Assembly: GCF_027943255.1 (NCBI RefSeq)
Contig: NC_072897.1
Coordinates: 38,414,044 to 38,478,043 of the forward strand
DNA length: 64,000 nucleotides
Origin: Anastrepha obliqua
Lineage: Eukaryota; Arthropoda; Insecta; Diptera; Tephritidae
Direction of reading: 5' to 3'
Shown here: one piece after another, positions 54,940 through 64,000 of the stretch
How the letters are laid out: each line of letters opens with the position of its first letter
How positions within the stretch are numbered: position 1 is the stretch's first letter
Made by a program: the position numbers and the translations under genes
Notes under the pieces: generated by a model
What the model saw: the letters and a program-made list of their open reading frames with translations, nothing else
Told to the model about the DNA's origin: nothing
The model's database searches: none

Positions 54940-57300
54940 CTAGCAAACCCGGCCCCCTTCGCTGGGCACACTAAGATAGAATAGATATGGTTTAGAACAG
55001 AAAATATATGGTTTTCATATTATTTATTTCTTTATTCTTTATTCAAGCGCTTTGGCATAAGCAATATTTTTTGTTTTTCTATTTGTTTTTGAGTAAATAT
55101 AAAATATAAATTGAAAATCAGGAAAAAAGAAGATTGTTTTTAAATTTCAAATCAACGCGTATGAATAACTAAGAAACAATCGTCTTTTTTCCTGATCATC
55201 CATGAATTTTTCGTTTCAATTTATATATTTTATTAAGCATTGGAGCTTTTTTAACCATTATCCATTTATATTTAAAAAAAAAAAACGAAAAAAATTGTTT
55301 TTTCCACGAACACATAATTTCATTCGGATTTCACATTAAATTCTCAAATTTCGTAAGAAATTATTCACTGTTCCAAAATCCACTCCAAAAAAATTCACAA
55401 ACAATTTTTACATGTTGCACTTACGTTTTTTCCTTATGGCATCCAAATCAGAAAGAAATATTGACACATTGTAACTAACACTGTCAATTTGACAGTTCAG
55501 TTCCGCCCCAAGCGTTAAAAAAGTAAGCGACATTATGGCTGGCTCAAAAGAACGCTGTACCCGTTGCCACTGCTCCGAATTACAACTAAACTTTACGAAA
55601 CCCATTTTCAATACTTACTTAACAATGTGCATAAGTTTGGTTTAATTCGGTGCAAAGACACGGCGGGTCCACGTTTTGGCATATATTTCGAGACCCTAGT
55701 CAGCAATAGGTATGAAAATTACCCCGTATTAAAGCACTTATCAACAGCTTTCATTTGATACCTATATTGTACATACACAACCAAAGGTTACCCGGGTCCA
55801 CGTTTTGACCTATATCTCGAGACCCCAGTCACGTAGCGGCATGAAAAATACTCTGTACTAAGGCATTCACCAACAGCTTCAATTTGATATCCATATTGTA
55901 CAAACACATTCTAGGCTCCACGTTTTGGTCTCTATCTCGAGATCCTAGTCACGGAGCGGCATGAAAAATACTCTGAACTAAAGCGTTCACCAACAGCTTC
56001 CATTTGATACCCATATTGAACATACACGTCCGAAGGTTACCCGGGTCCACGTTTTGACCTATATCTCGAGACCCCAGTCACGTAGCGGCATGAAAAATAC
56101 TTTGTACTAAGGCCTTCACCAACAGCTTCAATTTAATATCCATATTGTACAAACACATTCTAGGCTCCACGTTTTGGTCTCTATCCCGAGACCCTAGTCA
56201 CGGAGCGGATGGAAATACTCTGAACTAAAGCATTCACCAACAGCTTCCATTTGATACCCATATTGTACATACACATCCAAAGGTTACCCGGGTCCACGTT
56301 TTGACCTATATCTCGAGACCCTTTCTACCAATAGGTATCCAAACTATACGGAAACCATCTTCAATACCTCCTTAACAATGTGTGTAAGTTTGGTTTAATT
56401 CGGTGCAAAGACACGGCGGGTCCACGTTTTGGCATATATTTCCAGATCCCAGTCATCAATAGGTATGAAAATTACCCCGTATTAAAGCACTTATCAACAG
56501 CTTTCATTTGATATCCGTATTGTACAAACACATTCTAGGGTCCACGTTTTGGTCTCTATCTCGAGACCCTAGTCACGGAGCGGATGGAAATACTCTGAAC
56601 TAAAGCATTCACCAACAGCTTCCATTTGATACCCATATTGTACATACACATCCAAAGGTTACCCGGGTCCACGTTTTGACCTATATCTCGAGACCCCAGT
56701 CACGGAGCGGCATGAAAAATACTCTGTACTAAAGCATTCACCAACAGCTTCCATTTGATACCCATATTGTACATACACATTCTAGGGTCCACGTTTTGGT
56801 CTCTATCTCGAGACCCTAGTCACGGAGCGGCATGAAAAATACTCTGAACTAAAGCGTTCACCAACAGCTTCCATTTGATACCCATATTGTACATACACAT
56901 CCGAAGGTTACCCGGGTCCACGTTTTGACCTATATCTCGAGCCCTATCCACCAATAGGTATCCAAACTATACGGAAACCATTTTAGATACCTTCTTAACT
57001 ATGTGTGTAAGTTTGGTTTAATTCGGTGCAGACACGGCCGGTTAGCGAACACACACAAAAAGTTTACTTTATTTTATATATAAGATGTTTTTCAGTTTGT
57101 GTCCGAAAAATCCAAATATCTTACGGAACCCTATTTTTTTCCAAAATAAAATGTAATCCATGTTACTCCTGGATAATGTAGTTTTCGAATGGTGAAAGAA
57201 TTTTTAAAATCGGTCCAGTAGTTTTTGAGCCTATTCGTTACAAACAAACAAACAAACAAACAAACAAACAAAGTTTTCCTCTTTATAATATTAGTATAGA
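54940..57300 (-). mobile_element. Non-autonomous Helitron HEL-4
   Basis: Complete minus-strand copy: 5' end TCTATACTAATATTATAAAG at 57300, 3' end GGGTTTGCTAG at 54940, inserted between A and T. It holds a (CAAA)n run at 57240-57270, about ten tandem units (55660-56940) and the 67-codon ORF (55611-55408). It sits in the leader of the 412-like element. Confidence 0.92.
55408..55611 (-). CDS. 67-codon ORF, HEL-4 copy
   Basis: Same ORF as in the other Helitrons, beginning MKMGFVKFSCNSEQWQRVQR. The substitutions relative to HEL-2 are few, which matches recent amplification whether or not it is coding. Confidence 0.45.
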   Translation of the reverse strand: MKMGFVKFSCNSEQWQRVQRSFEPAIMSLTFLTLGAELNCQIDSVSYNVSIFLSDLDAIRKKRKCNM

Positions 57301-57519
57301 TATTATAACAATTCAAACATTTTCATAAAAATGACCTTCTGAGTTAATTTTATTCATTTACAGTCAAATTTTTATAAGGCAAACATATAATCGACAGAAG
57401 CCAAAGTTGTTTAACTTTGCCATGTAAAGAAATAAATGAAAATTATTTTTGTCTCGAGCGGTTAACTCTTACAGACTCTAACTGTCTGCATTCAATCATG
57501 CACAGTGTTTTATGTATAT

Positions 57520-57792
57520 TTACTTAATTTCTTTTCTCTGCTGGAGCACGAATTCCAGTTGGGTTACGCGCTCCCAGATTGCGCTAGCTTTTTCCCAGGA
57601 TGGTGGTGGCTGCTGGTTTACCTCCCTGATAAGTATGCTTATTTCCCTCTTTATTCTGGTGGTGTAGCCTCCTCTTCTTTTTGGCTTGCTCACCTTTGGG
57701 ATGGAAACTTCTTTTGGTTTTTTGTTAAGGCCGTTCCGTCTCCTGTATTCCTCCAAGGAGATTGGTTGCGGCCCTTGAGCTTGGTTGTTCAT
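57520..57792 (-). CDS. 412-like leader ORF
   Basis: 90 codons starting MNNQAQGPQPISLEEYRRRN, with a basic centre (VSKPKRRGGYTTRIKREISI) and a C-terminal WEKASAIWERVTQLEFVLQQ that looks helical. It lies about 100 bases inside the 5' LTR and primer site, upstream of gag. I believe small ORFs occur at this position in the mdg1/412 lineage. Function not known to me. Confidence 0.55.
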   Translation of the reverse strand: MNNQAQGPQPISLEEYRRRNGLNKKPKEVSIPKVSKPKRRGGYTTRIKREISILIREVNQQPPPSWEKASAIWERVTQLEFVLQQRKEIK

Positions 57793-57876
57793 CTATTTCT
57801 ATTTTTTGGTTGTAATGGCTTAACTTTTGGTTGTGCAAGAAACTTGCATTTAATAGCTTAGCAAAATCAATGCTCA

Positions 57877-57893
57877 AGCTGGCAGGATCGCCA
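57877..57893 (-). other. Primer-binding site, tRNA-Arg type
   Basis: On the minus strand TGGCGATCCTGCCAG follows the LTR directly. From memory it complements the 3' end of fly tRNA-Arg (ACG). Use of tRNA-Arg is typical of 412/mdg1 elements. Confidence 0.7.
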
Positions 57894-58303
57894 TGTAAAG
57901 AAATGTATTGATTTAAAGAAAGTATTGTTTATTATTTGAAATATATTTATTTATTTTATCGTTTCAAGCTAGACATCCAGCTTGTAAAACGATTGTTTTC
58001 TTTCTTGTCTCTTACATACAACGTATAAGCGTTTTTATAGTAATTTTTGTCAATGCAAGCCAATAACAATATTTCGGTGTTTACTTATGTAATATGATTC
58101 TAGCATTCACGCGCCGCACATAAAATAATTACGTCTGCTATGTTTGCGTTTAATTTCAAGTGTAATGAACCTTTTAAGAAATATGATACTCTATTTAAAC
58201 GGCACAGCAAAGTGAATGCATAAGTGGACAATAAAATAAAAACCAAAACAAAATGTTTATGAATATTAATGTTAAGGCTTATCCGACTTATAATCATAGT
58301 ACA
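57894..58303 (-). repeat. 412-like element 5' LTR
   Basis: 410 bp, the partner of 33729-34138. On the minus strand it starts TGTACTATGATTATAAG and ends CTTTACA before the primer site. Flanked by AGAG. Confidence 0.95.
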
Positions 58304-58326
58304 AGAGTTGTATTTAGAATTCAACA
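58304..58326 (-). repeat. copia-like 3' LTR, proximal part
   Basis: On the minus strand the LTR begins TGTTGAATTCTAAATACAAC after the copia coding end and is interrupted after CTCT (58304-58307) by the 412-like element. It continues at 33728-33536. Confidence 0.6.
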
Positions 58327-58379
58327 AACGCGCCTTCAAACCAAGCCCGTGCATTTAAAAATTCAAATTTACATTTCAA

Positions 58380-58875
58380 TGTTCATTTATTTACAATTCT
58401 CATTTGTCGGAACATACTCGACCTCAATTTGTCCGCATTCGTGTTTCTCTCCTATATAATGTAAAAGTTAATTTACCATAAGTGGTTTTCTTCAAATATC
58501 GAAGAACGTATTTTGCCGAATGCATGTGCTCTGTATGCGGGTGTGAGTTATATTGAGATATCTTCGACATCACATGCGCGATATCCGTATTGATTCAACG
58601 CATTATGCTCCACATCTCATCCTTGTTTGAGCATGCCAAGATCATATCGTCTACGTAGAGGCCAATAATGCAAACATTCGCATTACTACAACGAATATAA
58701 ACCGATGGGTCCGATTTCCCATCTTCACCAATATTTGCGCCCATATAAAGCCTTTTTAGGTCTGCATACCTTATTGACATTTTTCGAATCTTCAAACATG
58801 TGTGGATGACACATATTCATAAACCGTCTCCTCCAAATCTCCGTCCAAGTATGCAGCAACAATGCCTATGTGGTT
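58380..58875 (-). pseudogene. pol: copia-like pol: RT and RNase H end
   Basis: Minus-strand pieces show IVAAYLDGDLEETVYE (motif A side), KSDPSVYIRC and GLYVDDMILACSNKDEMWSI with the copia YVDD box (58795-58595). RNase H text follows: INTDIAHVMSKISQYNSHPH and AKYVLRYLKKTTYG, then GEKHECGQIEVEYVPTNEN near the end of Pol (58460-58390). It is frameshifted and 5'-truncated by LOA-6 at 58876. Confidence 0.8.
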
Positions 58876-60375
58876 AATGGTAATGGTAGTAAAAGGGTTA
58901 AGGTACGGGCCTTTAGCACTGCGACCATATTGATCTATTGTACACCCTATTCTGCCTATTGACTGTTAAGTATGCTTATGAATTGTACCAGCTCCTTCTG
59001 AGGGAGTGATTGAAGGTCTTCATCTATAAGCATGAACTTGTTTAAAAACCTTTTCCTTCTATGCGTCAACCCCGGACATTCGATGATGAGATGTTCTATA
59101 GACTCCTCATCTTCGCAGCAAAATCTGCAGGTGCTGGTGTTAGTTATGCCAAATTTATGTAGGTGTTTGTTGCAGGTAAAGTGACCCGTGAGGGCGCCTG
59201 TGAGAGTGCGAATGCTCTTTTTGTTTAACGTGAGGACCTTGTTAGCTCTGTTTGCGTTGAAACTTAGGAACTTTTTGGAGTGTCTAAGACCCTCTACGTT
59301 GTTCCAATGCTGATTTAATAGAGTTTGGCCCAGTATTTTACTTTTTGTTTTAGGCTGTTTTTGTTGAATCCAAATAAGGGACTAGGTCCGATGAAGTTTA
59401 AATCTGCCCCTTTTATGGCTTGAAAGTCTGCCTTTTCGTTGCCGTCATATCCCTCATGTCCTGGTACAAAAATTAATGAGACATTGTTTTTGGATGCCAG
59501 GTTATTGAGTGCCTTGTGGCATTTTAATAGAGTTTTTGAGTTGTAGCTTTTATCTAAAGCTTTTAGATTGGCTGTCCGAGAGTGTTCTAATCTTTCCTCT
59601 CTTGTGGTTTCTACGTTGCATGATGTTTGCTGCTTCCATTATTCCGTATAATTCCGCTTGGAAGATGGTGGTGTCCCTGGTGAGAGTGAATGATTCTTGG
59701 ATTCTGGCCCCCACTACTCCTGCTCCCACACCATAAGGTGTCTTTGATCCATCAGTGTACCATTTTTGTGAATCATCATTCATCCATTTTGGGTTTGTTT
59801 TCCACTCGTTCCTCTCAGGAAAGGTAACTGTGCATCCTTTTGTGAAACAGAGCGTTGGGTCAATGTGGTCTGAGACTTGAGCCATGCTCATGGTGTATTT
59901 GACTTTATTTAGGATACTTAGGTGACCGGTGAGGTTGCCTTATTTGAAATTTTCTTTCATGTGTAGCATGAGTGCTTGCGTAGATGCATCCTCTTGGATT
60001 GCTATATGAAGTGAGGGGAGATTAAGGAGTGCTTCCATGCCAGCTGCTGGGGTAGTTCTCATAGCCCCTGTGATACATAGGCAAACAAGCCTTTGTACTT
60101 TTCCCAGTTTGGTTACCGCTGTTTTTTGAATAGATTTGCTCCCCCATACTAGTGCCCCATACAGTATGATTGGTCTAACCATTTGGGTGTATATCCAGAG
60201 GGTCATACTAGGGCTGAGGCCCCAGGATCTCCCTAGTAATTGTTTGGTTGTCCACAAAGATTTCGTGGCTTTTTTTTTGTTACATGATTTATATGTGACT
60301 CCCAAGTGAGTTTTTTATCTAAGGTTAAACCTAGATACTTGACCTCTTCCTTTAGTTCTATCACTGTTTCATTTA
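58876..60375 (-). mobile_element. LOA/I-group LINE (LOA-6), left inverted arm
   Basis: Minus-strand 3' half of a LINE. The 3' end lies at 58876 with a CCATTA-type tail (minus strand) inside the copia pol. The other end is cut at 60375 by a Helitron 5' terminus. The right arm (62751-64000) is an inverted, near-identical copy of 59124-60375. Confidence 0.9.
59000..60375 (-). pseudogene. LOA-6 left arm: RT thumb, RNase H, C-terminus
   Basis: Thumb text YLGLTLDKKLTWESHI-like and LVWGSKSIQKTAVTKLGKVQ (60350-60100), then ITGAMRTTPAAGMEALLNLP. An in-frame TAA at 59940-59942 follows HMKENFK. RNase H has WYTDGSKTPYGVGAGVVGAR, AELYGIMEAAN and LSDSQS, then a frameshift and FVPGHEGYDGNEKADF. C-terminal LTGALTGHFTCNKHLHKFG lies near 59215-59155. 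The same stop and frameshift occur in the right arm. Confidence 0.85.
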
Positions 60376-60389
60376 TCTATACTAATATT
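59124..60389. repeat. Large inverted repeat, left arm
   Basis: About 1.27 kb, inverted and near-identical to 62737-64000. It includes LOA-6 sequence and the first 14 bases of a Helitron 5' end (60376-60389). The right arm may continue past the window edge. Confidence 0.92.
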
Positions 60390-61214
60390 TGATTTGGTTT
60401 AATTCGGTGCAAAGACACGGCGGGTCCACGTTTTGGCATATATTTCGAGACCCTAGTCATCAATAGGTATGAAAATTACCCCGTATTAAAGCACTTATCA
60501 ACAGCTTTCATTTGATACCTATATTGTACATACACAACCAAAGGTTACCCGGGTCCACGTTTTGACCTATATCTCGAGACCCCAGTCACGTAGCGGCATG
60601 AAAAATACTCTGTACTAAGGCATTCACCAACAGCTTCAATTTGATATCCATATTGTACAAACACATTCTAGGCTCCACGTTTTGGTCTCTATCTCGAGAT
60701 CCTAGTCACGGAGCGGCATGAAAAATACTCTGAACTAAAGCATTTACCAACAGCTTCCATTTGATACCCATATTGTACATACACGTCCGAAGGTTACCCG
60801 GGTCCACGTTTTGACCTATATCTCGAGACCCTAGTCATCAATAGGTATGAAAATTACCCCGTATTAAAGCACTTATCAACAGCATTCATTTGATACCTAT
60901 ATTGTACAAATACATTCTAGGGTCCACGATTTGGTCTCTATCTCGAGACCCTAGTCACGGAGCGGATGGAAATACTCTGAACTAAAGCATTCACCAACAG
61001 CTTCCATTTGATACCCATATTGTACATACACATCCAAAGGTTACTCGGGTCCACGTTTTGACCTATATCTCGAGACCCTTTCTACCAATAGGTATCCAAA
61101 CTATACGGAAACCATCTTCAATACCTTCTTAACTATGTGCGTAAGTTTGGTTTAATTCGGTGCAGACACGGCCGGTTAGCGAACACACACAAAAAGTTGA
61201 CTTTATTTTATATA

Positions 61215-62524
61215 CAGGGTGGCTGATGAAAGCCGCTACCAAGAAATAATTTAATAACTTTTTTTCTTTTTAAGTTATCTGTTCCATTTTTGTTTTAATT
61301 TGCAGATTGATCTTTAAAATTTATTGAAATGGATAACTGGGACACGCAAACAAGAATTTGGATAGTCCCCCGCTATCACGCACTGGAGTCCGTAGTTTTG
61401 GTAGAGAGACAGTACAGGCGGATGTTTGGCGGTGATCCCCCGAGCAGATGGACCATAATGAGACTGGTGAATAATTTGGCTGAGCAAGGAACAGTCGCAA
61501 GAAGGCCTTATCATCGAAACCCACCAGTTCGGACGGAGGAAACGATCGCTGCTGTAGCTGCAGCTATACAAAGCAATCCAAGGGTTTCAACAAGAAGCTT
61601 ATCTGCTCAACTTGGTGTCAGCCGACAGTCTTTGCAAACAATAATGCACAAAGATTTAGACTTATTTCCCTACAAAATTCAAATGGTTAACAAACTGAAT
61701 GCAACAGACTGGCCGATTCGCTTGGAATTTTGCCAGAAGATCCTGCAAATGGTGGAAGAAGACCAAAACATGTTAAACTGCCTTTTCATGTCTGATGAGG
61801 CCCATTTCGATTTAAACGGCAATGTGAACAAACAAAATTGTCGAATATGGAGTACTTCTAACCCACAGATACTCCACGAGACGGAATTGCATCCTCTTCG
61901 ATTGACAATGTGGTGTGCGGTTTCTTCACGCTGTATTGTCGGGCCTTATTTTTTTGAAGAAAATGGTCACACCGTTACGGTTACTGGAGACCGTTATTTG
62001 AAAATGCTGAACGAATTTTTCTATCCAGAACTACGCCGAAAGAGAATTCCTTTCAACTCCGTGTGGTTTCAACAAGATGGGGCAACGTCTCACATAGCCC
62101 AGACTGGTATGACAGAGTTGCGACGAAAATTTCCCAATAAACTGATTTCAAGAAACTCCGAATTTCGTTGGCCCCCCAGGTCGCCTGACCTTGCTGCACC
62201 TGACTTTTTCTTGTGGGGTTTATGTAAACAAGAAGTTTATAAAACAAAGCCAACAAATTTGGATGAACTAAAACAATCCATTCGGGCAACAATTGCGGCT
62301 ATTCCTGTCGCAACTCTCAAAGCAGCAATGAACAACTTTTTACTAAGATGCCGCACTTGTCAACGAGCATGGGGGGCATTTAAATTCAATTATTTTTAGA
62401 ACTAGTTAAGCTACATTTAATAAAATTTAATGACCTTCAACTTGAAAAAAAAATAAATGAATTCCATACACTAAAAAAAAGTTATTTGAGTTTCTTAATG
62501 TAGCAAAATTCATCAGCCACCCTG
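61215..62524 (+). mobile_element. Tc1/mariner-superfamily element, DD41D type
   Basis: A 1310-bp element with terminal inverted repeats beginning CAGGGTGGCTGATGAA (perfect 16 bp, then partial), flanked by TA (61213-61214 and 62525-62526). It sits in HEL-5 at a site that is empty in HEL-1, HEL-3 and HEL-4. Confidence 0.95.
61329..62399 (+). CDS. Transposase, DD41D type, intact 356 aa
   Basis: Single uninterrupted ORF. The N-terminal half carries two helix-turn-helix-like parts: one around SRWTIMRLVNNLAEQGTVAR (residues 39-58) and one around STRSLSAQLGVSRQSLQTIM (residues 87-106). These bind the terminal repeats. The catalytic triad is visible: FMSDEAHFDLNG (first D, about residue 156), VWFQQDGATSHIA (second D, about 249) and WPPRSPDLAAPDFFLWG (third acidic residue in APD). 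That gives 41 residues between the second and third. Length, ends and TA target fit a complete element. The start MDNWDTQTRIW lies about 115 bases inside the left end. Confidence 0.9.
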   Translation: MDNWDTQTRIWIVPRYHALESVVLVERQYRRMFGGDPPSRWTIMRLVNNLAEQGTVARRPYHRNPPVRTEETIAAVAAAIQSNPRVSTRSLSAQLGVSRQSLQTIMHKDLDLFPYKIQMVNKLNATDWPIRLEFCQKILQMVEEDQNMLNCLFMSDEAHFDLNGNVNKQNCRIWSTSNPQILHETELHPLRLTMWCAVSSRCIVGPYFFEENGHTVTVTGDRYLKMLNEFFYPELRRKRIPFNSVWFQQDGATSHIAQTGMTELRRKFPNKLISRNSEFRWPPRSPDLAAPDFFLWGLCKQEVYKTKPTNLDELKQSIRATIAAIPVATLKAAMNNFLLRCRTCQRAWGAFKFNYF

Positions 62525-62736
62525 TATAAGATTTTTTTCAGTTTGTGTCCGAAAAATCCAAATATCTTACGGAACCCTATTTTTTTCCAAAATAAAATGT
62601 AATCCATGTTACTCCTGGATAATGTAGTTTTCGAATGGTGAAAGAATTTTTAAAATCGGTCCAGTAGTTTTTGAGCCTATTCGTTACAAACAAACAAACA
62701 AACAAACAAACAAACAAACAAAGTTTTCCTCTTTAT

Positions 62737-64000
62737 AATATTAGTATAGATAAATGAAACAGTGATAGAACTAAAGGAAGAGGTCAAGTATCTAGGTTTA
62801 ACCTTAGATAAAAAACTCACTTGGGAGTCACATATAAATCATGTAACAAAAAAAAGCAACGAAATCTTTGTGGACAACCAAACAATTACTAGGGAGATCC
62901 GGGGCCTCAGCCCTAGTATGACCCTCTGGATATACACCCAAATGGTTAGACCAATCATACTGTATGGGGCACTAGTATGGGGGAGCAAATCTATTCAAAA
63001 AACAGCGGTAACCAAACTGGGAAAAGTACAAAGGCTTGTTTGCCTATGTATCACAGGGGCTATGAGAACTACCCCGGCAGCTGGCATGAAAGCACTCCTT
63101 AATCTCCCCTCACTTCATATAGCAATCCAAGAGGATGCAGCTACGCAAGCACTCATGCTACACATGAAAGAAAATTTCAAATAAGGCAACCTCACCGGTC
63201 ACCTAAGTATCCTAAATAAAGTCAAATACACCATGAGCATGGCTCAAGTCTCAGACCACATTGACCCAACGCTCTGTTTCACAAAAGGATGCACAGTTAC
63301 CTTTCCTGAGTGGAACGAGTGGAAAACAAACCCAAAATGGATGAATGATGATTCACAAAAATGGTACACTGATGGATCAAAGACACCTTATGGTGTGGGA
63401 GCAGGAGTAGTGGGGGCCAGAATCCAAGAATCATTCACTCTCACCAGGGACACCACCATCTTCCAAGCGGAATTATACGCAATAATGGAAGCAGCAAACA
63501 TCATGCAACGTAGAAACCACAAGAGAGGAAAGATTAGAACACTCTCGGACAGCCAATCTAAAATCTTTAGATAAAAGCTACAACTCAAAAACTCTATTAG
63601 AATGCCACAAGGCACTCAATAACCTGGCATCCAAAAACAATGTCTCATTAATTTTTGTACCAGGACATGAGGGATATGACGGCAACGAAAAGGCAGACTT
63701 TCAAGCCATAAAAGGGGCAGATTTAAACTTCATCGGACCTAGTCCCTTATTTGGATTCAACAAAAACAGCCTAAAACAAAAAGTAAAATACTGGGCCAAA
63801 CTCTATTAAATCAGCATTGGAACAACGTAGAGGGTCTTAGACACTCCAAAAAGTTCCTAAGTTTCAACGCAAAAAGAGCTAACAAGGTCCTCACGTTAAA
63901 CAAAAAGAGCATTCGCACTCTCACAGGCGCCCTCACGGGTCACTTTACCTGCAACAAACACCTACATAAATTTGGCATAACTAACACCAGCACCTGCAGA
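62737..64000. repeat. Large inverted repeat, right arm
   Basis: Inverted copy of 59124-60389 with few differences, a net 2-bp length change, and shared inactivating mutations. Cut by the window end. Confidence 0.92.
62751..64000 (+). pseudogene. LOA-6 right arm: RT thumb, RNase H, C-terminus
   Basis: Plus-strand version of the left arm. It reads EEVKYLGLTLDKKLTWESHI, SPSMTLWIYTQMVRPIILYG and ITGAMRTTPAAGMKALLNLP, then the same TAA after HMKENFK (63182-63184). RNase H with WYTDGSKTPYGVGAGVVGAR and LSDSQS is followed by the same frameshift near 63560 and FVPGHEGYDGNEKADF. It continues past the window. Confidence 0.85.

Larger units (their letters stand above)
33729..58303 (-). mobile_element. 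412/mdg1-like Ty3/gypsy element with many nested insertions
   Basis: Two 410-bp LTRs (33729-34138 and 57894-58303) bound a minus-strand element with a tRNA-Arg-type primer site, leader ORF, gag part, integrase and polypurine tract. By eye the LTRs differ at about six positions. Protease, RT and RNase H are missing, replaced by two opposed Helitrons (50299-53909). The integrase is split by an errantivirus-like element (35151-49863). The integrase sequence and the tRNA-Arg primer are as in the mdg1/412 lineage. Confidence 0.9.
60390..62750 (-). mobile_element. Non-autonomous Helitron HEL-5, 3'-truncated, holding a mariner-type element
   Basis: Minus-strand Helitron with its 5' end at 62750 (TCTATACTAATATT on the minus strand). 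Its interior contains about six tandem units (60418-61085) and the mariner-type element at 61215-62524. The Helitron 3' half, including the 67-codon ORF and CTAG end, is missing: at 60390 it meets a 14-base inverted stub of a Helitron 5' end. Confidence 0.85.

Noticed and set aside
57505..57861. 118-codon hydrophobic plus-strand ORF
   Set aside because: Antisense to the 412-like leader ORF. The minus-strand reading fits the element's position and orientation.

Overview
The window is a repeat-dense stretch of eukaryotic, almost certainly insect (dipteran), DNA. I find no host gene, rRNA, tRNA, CRISPR array or bacterial-type operon. Essentially everything recognisable is a transposable element. 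The family mix points to a higher fly, and a tephritid-like genome is my best guess: 412/mdg1-like and errantivirus-like LTR elements with tRNA-Arg and tRNA-Ser primer sites, Jockey, R1, LOA/I and RTE LINEs, a tRNA-derived SINE, mariners and Helitrons. The species cannot be read from the sequence.

Layout, left to right. 1-1000 is the 3' part of an RTE LINE. 1222-14330 is a Jockey-type LINE on the minus strand (JOC-A). It is split by a second LINE (LIN-B, about 2350-4130) and by a LOA-like LINE on the plus strand (LOA-1, 5157-11759, 9-bp target duplication). LOA-1 is itself split by LOA-2 on the minus strand (8684-10405, 14-bp target duplication). 14420-23776 is LOA-3 (minus). It is split by an RTE copy (15977-21937, 9-bp target duplication), and that RTE holds a SINE (16135-16344) and LOA-4 (16937-21574, 13-bp target duplication). 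23929-25250 is an R1-like fragment, 26298-26535 a tRNA-derived SINE, and 27205-30628 a nearly full-length RTE with a tandemly repeated 5' region.

31400-33535 is a second RTE-type LINE split by a mariner (31626-32730). From 33536 to 58880 there is a copia-like remnant whose LTR was hit by a 412/mdg1-like element (33729-58303, TSD AGAG, 410-bp LTRs). Inside its integrase gene lies an errantivirus-like endogenous retroelement (35151-49863). That element in turn holds a Helitron helicase fragment, a 1.54-kb foldback element, a non-autonomous Helitron and a 5.5-kb LOA element (LOA-5). The 412-like gag and leader carry three more Helitrons. 58876-64000 is a large inverted duplication of a LOA-like LINE (LOA-6) around a Helitron that contains a mariner-type element with an intact 356-codon transposase.

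How the parts relate. Autonomous LINEs provide endonuclease and reverse transcriptase. The SINE ends in the same 11 bases as the RTE LINE and so probably borrows its machinery. The non-autonomous Helitrons carry 120-129-bp tandem repeats and a conserved 67-codon ORF, and presumably depended on an autonomous Helitron like the one leaving the helicase fragment at 37939-38296. Most coding regions are broken. The clear exceptions are the 356-aa transposase at 61329-62399, and the LOA-5 ORF2, which stays in one frame over 1207 codons with only three stop codons.
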